This document shows positions 16,683-23,507 of a stretch of DNA of 64,000 bases, piece by piece. Within the stretch, counting starts at the first letter, position 1. Each line of letters begins with the position of its first letter. The position numbers were made by a program, and so were the translations under genes. Source of the stretch: Firmicutes bacterium UBA5774 (GTDB taxonomy: Bacteria > Bacillota > Clostridia > Peptostreptococcales > Anaerovoracaceae); the NCBI GenBank assembly GCA_002418625.1, contig DIEM01000059.1, positions 23,594 through 87,593 on the forward strand. The letters run 5' to 3'. Under the pieces are notes generated by a model. That model was not told the DNA's origin, ran no database searches, and saw only the letters and a list, made by a program, of their open reading frames with translations.

Positions 16683-18569
16683 ATGACATCGATAAGTTCC
16701 GTTTCATCAGCAACAACGACAGCATCCGTAAGCAACGGCCTTGGCGGCCTCGTTTCAGGCATGGATGTCGATTCCCTGGTTGAGCAGCTGACGATATCCG
16801 GCCAGGAAAAAATAGATTATCAGCAGCAATCTCTGCAAAAGCTTGAATGGAAACAAACTGCGTACCGGGAAATCACGACTGCATTGGCAGAATTCAAGTC
16901 GACTTATTTTGATACGCTGTCCTCGACAAATCTTCGAAGCACATCCTTTTTCAATACTGCGACCGCCACGTCCTCTTCCGATGCCGTGACTGCCACCGCA
17001 ACATCAAACGCCGTCGCAGGATCGATCACTATTGAAAGCATCTCGCAGCTGGCAACCAACGCGACGCTCAGCGGCTCGAGCACCGTTTCAAAGGCGCTTT
17101 CCGGAAGCTTGACAGATACCGGGACCCTGACGGAAGAAGAAATAACGACCTTGCTGTCCGAGCTGGAAGGCAAGTCGATTTCACTTTCTCTCGATGGCAA
17201 AACGAGAACCATAAGCTTCGATTCGACATTCACCGCAGCCGCGGGAACAACCGCCGAATCTCTTGAAGCCGCATTTCAGGACGCTTTGGATGATGCCTTC
17301 GGCAAAAGCTCCACCGGCGAAAGCCTTATGACAGCTTCCATTACCGGAAATTCACTGTCCTTCTCATCCTCGTCCTCTACGATCATCGTGTCCGGCGGAA
17401 CGGCCGTTTTAGAGACCTTGGGGTTCACAAACAGTCAGTCCAACAGGATATCAGCGGCCTCGGCCTTGTCGGCTTTATCGCTAAGCACGGCCCTAGAAGG
17501 CGAAACCTTCGAATTTACGATAAACGATGTTGATTTTTCTTTCTCCGGCTCTTCGACCCTGGACGATATCATTCGTGAAATCAATGGCAGCGAAGCCGGC
17601 GTAACCTTGAAATATACGTCGCTTTCAGATAAGTTCACCCTGACAGCCGACGAAACCGGCTCGGGAGACAATATCCGGATAAGCCAGGCGACCGGCAATC
17701 TGCTGACTGCGCTGTTCGGTTCGGATTCTTTTACGGAGGTCGAAGGTATAAATGCCGAGTTGATCATTGACGGACAGTCCGTTGTAAGATCTTCAAATGC
17801 CTTTACCCTGGACGGCGTAAAAATCGTACTTAAGGATACGACCGAAGCCGGAGATGCTCCGATCACCATTGGCGTCGAAGCTGATTCCACAAAACTTCTC
17901 GATACAGTCAAGAAGTTTGTCGAGGATTATAATACACTTGTCGACAGGATCAATACCCTGCTGAAGGAACGCGCCGACAGCGATTATCCTCCGCTTACCG
18001 ATGCTCAGCGGGAGGATATGTCAGAAGAAGAGATTGAAAAATGGGAAACCAAGGCCAAAGCCGGCCTTCTGGCCAACGATTCGACTCTGCGCAGCATCGT
18101 CAACAATTTGCAGCAGATCATGTTTTCTTCGGGTACCGGAGCTTTATCTCTTTACGATATTGGCATCACGTCTGCCGGGTATGCTGAAAATGGCAAGCTG
18201 CAGATCAACGAGGACAAGCTCAAGGATGCGCTTGCGTCAAAAAGCTTTGATATCATGGAGCTGTTCACCGATACGAACAATGGCCTTGCCAACAACATCA
18301 ACACGATCCTGAACAATGCCATCGAAACGAAAGGCGTTCGCGGGTCCCGCGGCTCCCTGGTAGAACTGGCCGGCGTCGCTTCCACCACTTCCGATACACA
18401 AAACAGTATCTTTGACCAGATCGAAACAATCAATGAACGGATCGAGGATCTGAAGGAACGGCTTGAAGCCGAACAAGACAGATGGTGGACCAAATTCACC
18501 GCCATGGAAACGGCGCTGTCAGCACTGAACTCGCAAAGCGCCATGCTCGCAAACATGCTCTCGTCATAA
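16683..18569 (+). CDS. fliD: Flagellar filament cap protein FliD (HAP2)
   Basis: FliD caps the filament and folds incoming flagellin. The 628-aa product has the FliD N-terminal signature (GLGGLVSGMDVDSLVEQLTI) followed by a YQQQSLQKLEWKQTAYREI coiled coil, a long Ser/Thr-rich variable centre, and a C-terminal domain with YNTLVDRINTLL and a terminal coiled coil ending LSALNSQSAMLANMLSS. It heads a sigma-D operon with the fliS and fliT chaperones. Confidence 0.96.
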   Translation: MTSISSVSSATTTASVSNGLGGLVSGMDVDSLVEQLTISGQEKIDYQQQSLQKLEWKQTAYREITTALAEFKSTYFDTLSSTNLRSTSFFNTATATSSSDAVTATATSNAVAGSITIESISQLATNATLSGSSTVSKALSGSLTDTGTLTEEEITTLLSELEGKSISLSLDGKTRTISFDSTFTAAAGTTAESLEAAFQDALDDAFGKSSTGESLMTASITGNSLSFSSSSSTIIVSGGTAVLETLGFTNSQSNRISAASALSALSLSTALEGETFEFTINDVDFSFSGSSTLDDIIREINGSEAGVTLKYTSLSDKFTLTADETGSGDNIRISQATGNLLTALFGSDSFTEVEGINAELIIDGQSVVRSSNAFTLDGVKIVLKDTTEAGDAPITIGVEADSTKLLDTVKKFVEDYNTLVDRINTLLKERADSDYPPLTDAQREDMSEEEIEKWETKAKAGLLANDSTLRSIVNNLQQIMFSSGTGALSLYDIGITSAGYAENGKLQINEDKLKDALASKSFDIMELFTDTNNGLANNINTILNNAIETKGVRGSRGSLVELAGVASTTSDTQNSIFDQIETINERIEDLKERLEAEQDRWWTKFTAMETALSALNSQSAMLANMLSS

Positions 18570-18592
18570 TTTTAAAGAGGAGTGAATAATCA

Positions 18593-18973
18593 ATGCAACA
18601 GGCTAACGTTTACACGAAATACAAAGAGCAGACGCTGTCCACGCTGACGAACGGTGAAATCATCATCAAATTGTTCGAGGAAGCTTCGAAACAGGTTACA
18701 ATGTCGATGTTCCTGATCAACAAAGACGATTATGTCGCTGCCATCAAGTGCATCCAGAAGGCCCAGAAAATAATCTCCGCCCTCCGAAGCAACCTGGACA
18801 TGAAATACCCTATCGCCCAGGAGCTGAGCCCGATCTACCTTTTCATATATGAAAAGCTGGGGGAAACAATTGTATCGAAGGATGTGCCGCTATTGAAGGA
18901 TCTTCTGTCCATCATTGATGAATTCAAGGTCACCTTCAGGCAGGCTGACAAGCTGTCCAGAATCAATAAATAG
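18593..18973 (+). CDS. fliS: Flagellin export chaperone FliS
   Basis: FliS binds the flagellin C-terminus and prevents early polymerisation. The 126-aa product begins MQQANVYTKYKEQTLSTLTNGE, with the N-terminal Tyr motif and the L-x-x-G-E-x-I-x-x-L-F/Y-E pattern, and is all-helical with SALRSNLDMKYPIAQELSPIY in the middle. Length is typical. It is co-transcribed with fliD. Confidence 0.95.
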   Translation: MQQANVYTKYKEQTLSTLTNGEIIIKLFEEASKQVTMSMFLINKDDYVAAIKCIQKAQKIISALRSNLDMKYPIAQELSPIYLFIYEKLGETIVSKDVPLLKDLLSIIDEFKVTFRQADKLSRINK

Positions 18974-18984
18974 GGGTGTAAAAG

Positions 18985-19383
18985 ATGGCAAACAATTCCG
19001 AAGTATCCCAATTCGTTGAAAACAAGATCTTTCTGATAAAAAAATGCATCGGCATCAATAAGGACCTCATGGATGCCGGCGACGACGTCGACTCCATAAC
19101 CTCCCTGATCGAACAAAGAGGCCTGGTCCTGAAAACGCTCGAAGACCTTTCCGCAACCACCGATCCTTCCATCGTGAACGGCTGCGATCAAAAACAGAAG
19201 GATTCGATCAACAGAATGCTCACCTTGCTGCTGGATCTCGACAAAGAGCTGATGGCGGCCATGAGTGAAACCAAATCAAGGATGATAGCGTCGATCAAAA
19301 GCAATGTAAACAATCGAAAGGTCCTGAACTACGCAAGCATGGACGTCAATTCTTCAGGCACTTTTCTGAATCTGAAAAAGTAA
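18985..19383 (+). CDS. fliT: Probable FliT-like flagellar chaperone
   Basis: The 132-aa protein is short, helical and charged, with a GGGGTG ribosome site 11 bases after fliS. FliT proteins follow fliS, bind FliD and are poorly conserved; position, size and helical character support the call, while sequence motifs alone do not. The central VDSITSLIEQRGLVLKTLED segment is compatible with the family pattern of a helix followed by the 'R-x-x-x-L' element. An unrelated small late-flagellar protein is the alternative. Confidence 0.62.
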   Translation: MANNSEVSQFVENKIFLIKKCIGINKDLMDAGDDVDSITSLIEQRGLVLKTLEDLSATTDPSIVNGCDQKQKDSINRMLTLLLDLDKELMAAMSETKSRMIASIKSNVNNRKVLNYASMDVNSSGTFLNLKK

Positions 19384-19416
19384 ACGAAATATATCAGTCA
19401 AATATCCATATTACAG

Positions 19417-19450
19417 AATATCGTGCGAATTTATCACACGATATTTTTTT
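19417..19450 (+). terminator. Intrinsic terminator after fliT
   Basis: AATATCGTG (19417-19425) pairs perfectly with CACGATATT (19437-19445), followed by seven T residues. It closes the fliD-fliS-fliT operon. Confidence 0.92.
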
Positions 19451-19584
19451 GTGTTTATTTGTGACACAATTGTGGTACAATTTAATTGTTAATATTTAAA
19501 CATACATTGACGGTTGAATGTCCTCACCCGCGGTATCGTAGAATATATGAATGGGTTTTTCTTTAGCGCAAAGGAGGATACATC

Positions 19585-20043
19585 ATGGTAGGCAAAATAG
19601 GCAAGTACAGACTCGAGAAAACGGATGACGGCACACTGGTCGTAGCAGGCAAATCCAGCATCATCAAGACGGTTTCCATACCAAAAGGAGAATATCTGGA
19701 GGTCAAAGGTTCCTGGTATGTGGACCAGCTGCCGACAAAAATCGTCATCGAACTCAAGGACGGTTCCCTGGAAATGTTCAACCTTTCTCCCTTCAAGAAA
19801 ATAACCTTCAGGGATCTGCTCCAGTACAAGGGGCTTCATCCACGGAAGCTGAAGGGCGATCCGCTGCCCGAAATGCTTTATCAATATTATGGCCTCACCC
19901 ATTACAAGGAAACCATGTCGGAAGTCATTAAAATAAGGCTGAAACCCTCAGAAAGGGACAAGCTCAGCACTGTTGCCGAAGCTGCGGATCTTTCAGTCTC
20001 TGAATTCATCCGGGATTACATCAAGACGCTATCCTGCTCCTGA
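19585..20043 (+). CDS. Unknown protein with C-terminal ribbon-helix-helix motif
   Basis: I do not recognise the full 152-aa protein. It starts at an ATG with an AAAGGAGG site. The N-terminal 100 residues are beta-rich (GKYRLEKTDDGTLVVAG) with no signal or membrane segment. The last 40 residues, IKIRLKPSERDKLSTVAEAA then LSVSEFIRDYIKTL, show the Arc/CopG/MetJ pattern: a beta strand with alternating polar residues, a helix, a turn, and a second helix beginning S-x-S-E-F-I. This suggests a dimeric DNA-binding end with a separate sensing or partner domain. It stands alone between two terminators. Confidence 0.55.
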   Translation: MVGKIGKYRLEKTDDGTLVVAGKSSIIKTVSIPKGEYLEVKGSWYVDQLPTKIVIELKDGSLEMFNLSPFKKITFRDLLQYKGLHPRKLKGDPLPEMLYQYYGLTHYKETMSEVIKIRLKPSERDKLSTVAEAADLSVSEFIRDYIKTLSCS

Positions 20044-20073
20044 TGGCTATAAACAGATCTTTAAATAATAATA

Positions 20074-20102
20074 GGGCTGTCTCGATTGAGGCAGCCCCTT
20101 TT
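20074..20102. terminator. Bidirectional terminator
   Basis: GGGCTGTCTC and GAGGCAGCCC form a 10-bp stem (one G-U pair) with a GATT loop, followed by CTTTT on the right; on the left the complementary strand reads into a T-rich ATTATTATT. It separates the convergent RHH gene and HD-GYP gene. Confidence 0.85.
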
Positions 20103-20124
20103 GCCGGCCTTCGGCCAACCTGTT

Positions 20125-21204
20125 CTAATTTATGTCGTCAGCGACTTCAAGTATGGTGATATTCAGGAATTCAGCTTCCGATAAATTGATCTCCCGCGGC
20201 TCGCAGGCTTCCCCGCTCTGTTTCAATATCCTGACTCTTGGCCTGAGGCAATAGCTCTCGAAGTTTTCAATGACGATGCCGACACTGCCGTCACTGAGTC
20301 TCACACAGGTCCCGATTGGATAAGGGGCGATTTTCCTGATGAAAATATTCACGAGATCCGGATCGAACAACGTGATCGACGATCCCATGATATATTCCAT
20401 GACCTCCGAAGGAGGCAATGCTTTTCGGTATGGACGGTCCGACGTCAACGCGTCATAGACGTCGGCGATCGATATGATACGGCCGAAGAGCGAGATGGAA
20501 TTGCCTTTCAGGTTATTGGGATACCCGCCGCCGTCGTACTTTTCATGGTGGTCCAGTATGCCCATATATGAAGCCGTTGTGACGCCGTATCCTTTCTTGA
20601 TATACTCGCAGCCCCATTCGGAATGCTTTTTCATTTCAGCAAACTCTTCCTCGGTCAGAAATCCGTTCTTGTTCAGGATATCCTTTCGCACGAATACTTT
20701 CCCTATATCATGAAGCAGCGCGCCATATCCGAGATTGCAAAGATCCTTCCTGCTGAAGCCGATCGATATGCCAAGAACGATCGATAAAACAGCGACATTG
20801 ACGGAATGGAAATAAGTATAGTCGTCAAACACCTTCATATCGACCATATTGATCATCATATTCTTGTTTTTCAGAAGCTCGTCGACGATCGTCTCGATCT
20901 GGAACTGCGCCTCCTTGAATTTCATTTTCGTGTTCGGGTTGCTTTCCTCGGAGCAAATGAAAACTTCCTTGATACTTTTAACGCTCTGAGCCCTCAAACG
21001 CTCGTCAATAATGCTGGCGATAAACAAATCTCTCGATATGTCGTCTTCCACATAAAGGCCGTTGAAGTTAAGCTTCTTTATCATATCGATATATGGTCCT
21101 GTCAGGGTCGTATCTTTTGCCAGCAGCAATTCGCCATTTGAACCGAAAAGGTTGTCTCCAAGGAGCATACCTTCGCGCAGGCAGTGGGTTGGGACAAATC
21201 TCAT
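20125..21204 (-). CDS. HD-GYP domain cyclic-di-GMP phosphodiesterase
   Basis: HD-GYP proteins hydrolyse c-di-GMP, generally favouring motility over sessile growth. The 359-aa product has an N-terminal region of about 125 residues (MRFVPTHCLREGMLLGDNLF) of DUF3391-like pattern, then the HD-GYP domain: H133, HD at 165-166, H194, HH at 219-220, DGGGYP at 224-229 and D248, so every metal-binding and signature residue expected is present. The C-terminal 60 residues form an extra beta-rich segment (VRLSDGSVGIVIE). It is cytosolic with no membrane helix. Location next to the motility cluster fits its likely role. Confidence 0.93.
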   Translation of the reverse strand: MRFVPTHCLREGMLLGDNLFGSNGELLLAKDTTLTGPYIDMIKKLNFNGLYVEDDISRDLFIASIIDERLRAQSVKSIKEVFICSEESNPNTKMKFKEAQFQIETIVDELLKNKNMMINMVDMKVFDDYTYFHSVNVAVLSIVLGISIGFSRKDLCNLGYGALLHDIGKVFVRKDILNKNGFLTEEEFAEMKKHSEWGCEYIKKGYGVTTASYMGILDHHEKYDGGGYPNNLKGNSISLFGRIISIADVYDALTSDRPYRKALPPSEVMEYIMGSSITLFDPDLVNIFIRKIAPYPIGTCVRLSDGSVGIVIENFESYCLRPRVRILKQSGEACEPREINLSEAEFLNITILEVADDIN

Positions 21205-21268
21205 CAGTCACCTCATAAAACAATACTCTAATAAATAATTATATCACCACAGTATCAATAGCGCCACA

Positions 21269-21655
21269 TTAAAAATCCAGAAAACCTTTAGTCGAAAGGA
21301 AGTGGAACAGCAGCAGGATCGCCAGGAAGGCAGCGCCTGTCCTGTGCGCCTTGATCCAGTCTCTGATCCTGAAACGGCGGCCGATCGCGGCAGCCAGGCC
21401 CATAACCGCAAGCACCGCCAGAATGAATGTTCCTGTATGAAACTGAATGAAGCCTCCCATCAAATACCCATGCATGATTCCGGCCAAAAGCGCGGCAGCG
21501 CCCAGAAACGGGTGCGGCAGGCGAAGCCCTCCCGAGATCTGCTGCAGCATGCTGTTTTTATTATTATAGAAACGGCGGTTGATGCGCCTTGATAAAAACA
21601 ACATGAAATTGCAGATGATGATGGCGGATCCGATCATGCCTAAAACAGCAGCCAC
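21269..21655 (-). CDS. Small multi-helix membrane protein with cytochrome-b-like histidine pairs
   Basis: The 128-aa protein has four predicted helices at about 3-21, 47-68, 73-91 and 105-121. Its five histidines are H48, H62, H73, H104 and H118. The pairs H48/H62 and H104/H118 are each 14 residues apart inside single helices, the spacing known for heme ligands in membrane b-type cytochromes. It starts 3 bases after a cytochrome b5-like lipoprotein, so I infer a membrane electron-transfer partner. The family cannot be named with certainty; cytochrome b561/ferric-reductase-like is the closest description. Confidence 0.6.
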   Translation of the reverse strand: MAAVLGMIGSAIIICNFMLFLSRRINRRFYNNKNSMLQQISGGLRLPHPFLGAAALLAGIMHGYLMGGFIQFHTGTFILAVLAVMGLAAAIGRRFRIRDWIKAHRTGAAFLAILLLFHFLSTKGFLDF

Positions 21656-21658
21656 GGA

Positions 21659-22006
21659 TCATTCCTCCATTCGGCCGACCACCGGCGCGCTTTTCAGCAT
21701 ATTGCTGCCGTGCGGAGCCTTTGAATCAAGCGCTTCGGTCTGGTCGGCGCCGGCATCGAATCCATTATGCATGCCTCCTGCCCAGGACGAGATCTCCGTT
21801 ACATCATAGACCAGGCCATCGATCGCTATGTACGCTTCGCTTCCATTCTGCCCATCGTAGCTTGCTAATTCTTCGGCAGTGAATACCGGCAAATCCTCCG
21901 GCGGTTCTTCCGTCTTTGCTTCACCGCCCGCTCCGCCCCCGCAGCCTGTCAGTATCACCGCGCCTATAATTAGCAGAACAACATACAACCGGGTTCTTTT
22001 CCACAT
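21659..22006 (-). CDS. Lipoprotein with cytochrome b5-like heme/steroid-binding domain
   Basis: The 115-aa protein has a signal peptide with lipobox LTGC (Cys22), a Gly/Glu-rich linker, then a cytochrome b5-like domain at about 41-113: FTAEELASYDG, AYIAIDGLVYDVT, GGMHNGFDAG and KAPHGSNML. H80 and H99 occupy the positions of the axial heme ligands, and the DGLVYDVT strand is diagnostic. It would be anchored on the outer face of the membrane. It sits between plsC and the small histidine-paired membrane protein in a tight leftward operon. Whether it binds heme or another ligand is not shown. Confidence 0.88.
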   Translation of the reverse strand: MWKRTRLYVVLLIIGAVILTGCGGGAGGEAKTEEPPEDLPVFTAEELASYDGQNGSEAYIAIDGLVYDVTEISSWAGGMHNGFDAGADQTEALDSKAPHGSNMLKSAPVVGRMEE

Positions 22007-22040
22007 GTCTGATCACCTCCGAAACATCAATATAATTTCG

Positions 22041-22781
22041 TTAATGCAGCGCCTGAAGCTCATGCAGGCTCTCTCTGATAATCGTTTCGACCTTTGCCCC
22101 AAGCTCTGCGGCTTCTTCCCTGGACAGATCCTTCGTCCCAATGGGCTCCAGGATCTCGATCCATACATCCGTCGAAGCGGGATATCCGTGCTCCTCGAAC
22201 GATCTGTAAGATCCGCTGATTGCAATCGGTACTACCGGTACACCGGTTTTCGTTGCAAGCTTCAGACTGCCTTTTTTGAATTCATTCATCTGCGGCCCCC
22301 TGCTCCTGGTCCCTTCAGGAAATATACCGAGCGAATAACCTTTCTCCAGAAGCTCAATGCCGGCTTCGATCGCCCTCAGCGAGGCCCTTGCGTCATTGCG
22401 CCTGATAAATACGCTTCGAACGGCTTCGATACATTTGCCATATACCGGCAATTTCGCCAATTCTTCTTTGGCAACATATCCGGCCTGCCTGTTGACAGAA
22501 GCGACCACGATAGGGATATCGGCATAGCTTTGATGATTGGATACAAACAAAACCGGACAGTCAGGAATATTTTCAACCCCTCCGACATGCAGCCTGACGC
22601 CGAAATGGCGCAGCACACCGCTGCCCCATTTGTATTGGTATTTCCTGATCGCCTCGATCTCGGCGGGAATATCCCCGGCTTTCCTGTATCTTTTGATTCT
22701 CACATAATATGGCCACAAATAAAATATGTAGGCATACATCCAGATGCCGAAGGCAGCCATCCTGATCGCTTTAATCATCAT
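22041..22781 (-). CDS. plsC: 1-acyl-sn-glycerol-3-phosphate acyltransferase PlsC
   Basis: PlsC transfers an acyl group to lysophosphatidic acid, forming phosphatidic acid for membrane lipids. The 246-aa product carries the catalytic NHQSYAD (H83 and D88 of the HX4D motif), FIRR at about 125-128, and the substrate-binding FPEGTRS at 154-160. A hydrophobic segment near residues 8-26 can attach it to the membrane. It starts 7 bases after the upstream lipoprotein gene and is followed by the b5-like lipoprotein. Confidence 0.92.
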   Translation of the reverse strand: MMIKAIRMAAFGIWMYAYIFYLWPYYVRIKRYRKAGDIPAEIEAIRKYQYKWGSGVLRHFGVRLHVGGVENIPDCPVLFVSNHQSYADIPIVVASVNRQAGYVAKEELAKLPVYGKCIEAVRSVFIRRNDARASLRAIEAGIELLEKGYSLGIFPEGTRSRGPQMNEFKKGSLKLATKTGVPVVPIAISGSYRSFEEHGYPASTDVWIEILEPIGTKDLSREEAAELGAKVETIIRESLHELQALH

Positions 22782-22787
22782 TATCCC

Positions 22788-23336
22788 CTATTTTTCCAGC
22801 CATGGCCCGATGGCAATGCTCTTATCGATTCTTTCGGCGATCTCCATCAGGCTGTCAAAGGATGCGCCGCTCTTCATGTATAACGTATGCACGTATCCGT
22901 CCTTATACCAGATCGCAAGTCCGGCTTCGTCCTTCGTATATCTCAATTCAATGGGAATCCCGTCAAGTTCTGAAGTTTCGGTAACCGCGAACGCGTCATA
23001 AACGCCGCTGACATCCCCTTCCATTTCATCGGCGGTTCTGAATGCGACAGCGTTTCCGTCAACTTTGAAATCCACCTGTCCAACTGCGCCTGCCACGACG
23101 TAGGCATGCTCGAAGGCATAATCCTCAGGCCAGCCATTGATGCTCCAGCCAAGCTTCTCATCAAAATCAAGCTCTGACATTTCTTCCATCGGGTTCGGCA
23201 ATTCACTTTCAGCAGGCTCTTCCGTCCCGTTCTCTGGTTCCGGCAACGGCACCGGCTCCTGCTCCGCGGGCGAGCAAGCGGCTGCAGCTGAGAGAATCAA
23301 TATCAGGAACACTGCTGTTAAGATTCGTCTTTTCAT
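22788..23336 (-). CDS. Lipoprotein of unknown function
   Basis: I choose the ATG at 23336, nine bases from an AAAGGGG site; an in-frame ATG at 23345 abuts the site. The 182-aa protein has a signal peptide with lipobox AAAC (Cys21 in this numbering), a Pro/Glu-rich spacer, and a compact domain with DEKLGWSINGWPEDYAFE and KDEAGLAIWYKDGYVHTLYM. No enzyme motif is visible. As first gene of the operon with plsC and the heme-type proteins it may have an envelope role. Confidence 0.75.
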   Translation of the reverse strand: MKRRILTAVFLILILSAAAACSPAEQEPVPLPEPENGTEEPAESELPNPMEEMSELDFDEKLGWSINGWPEDYAFEHAYVVAGAVGQVDFKVDGNAVAFRTADEMEGDVSGVYDAFAVTETSELDGIPIELRYTKDEAGLAIWYKDGYVHTLYMKSGASFDSLMEIAERIDKSIAIGPWLEK

Positions 23337-23416
23337 TTTTATCATCCCCTTTCCGCACTCTAATTATAACCCTTTTCCTTCGACCCATAAATGTTTTTTT
23401 GCCGCGGACCAATCTA

Positions 23417-23455
23417 AAGCAGGACCGGCCGCGATTAATCCGGCCGGTCCTGCTT
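23417..23455 (-). terminator. Strong inverted repeat after the KaiC-PEP synthase-like gene
   Basis: AAGCAGGACCGGCCG pairs with CGGCCGGTCCTGCTT around a nine-base loop, a 15-bp perfect stem. T-tracts are short on both sides, so termination strength is uncertain, but it lies between the leftward gene ending at 23508 and the next leftward operon. Confidence 0.65.
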
Positions 23456-23507
23456 GTATCCGTCACATATTCAGCGGGTGCGGCATCATACTCGGCCCCG
23501 CGATCCG

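Noticed and set aside
21879..22883. Rightward frame of 334 aa opposite the b5 lipoprotein and plsC
   Set aside because: PlsC and the lipoprotein have clear motifs on the other strand; this frame has none.
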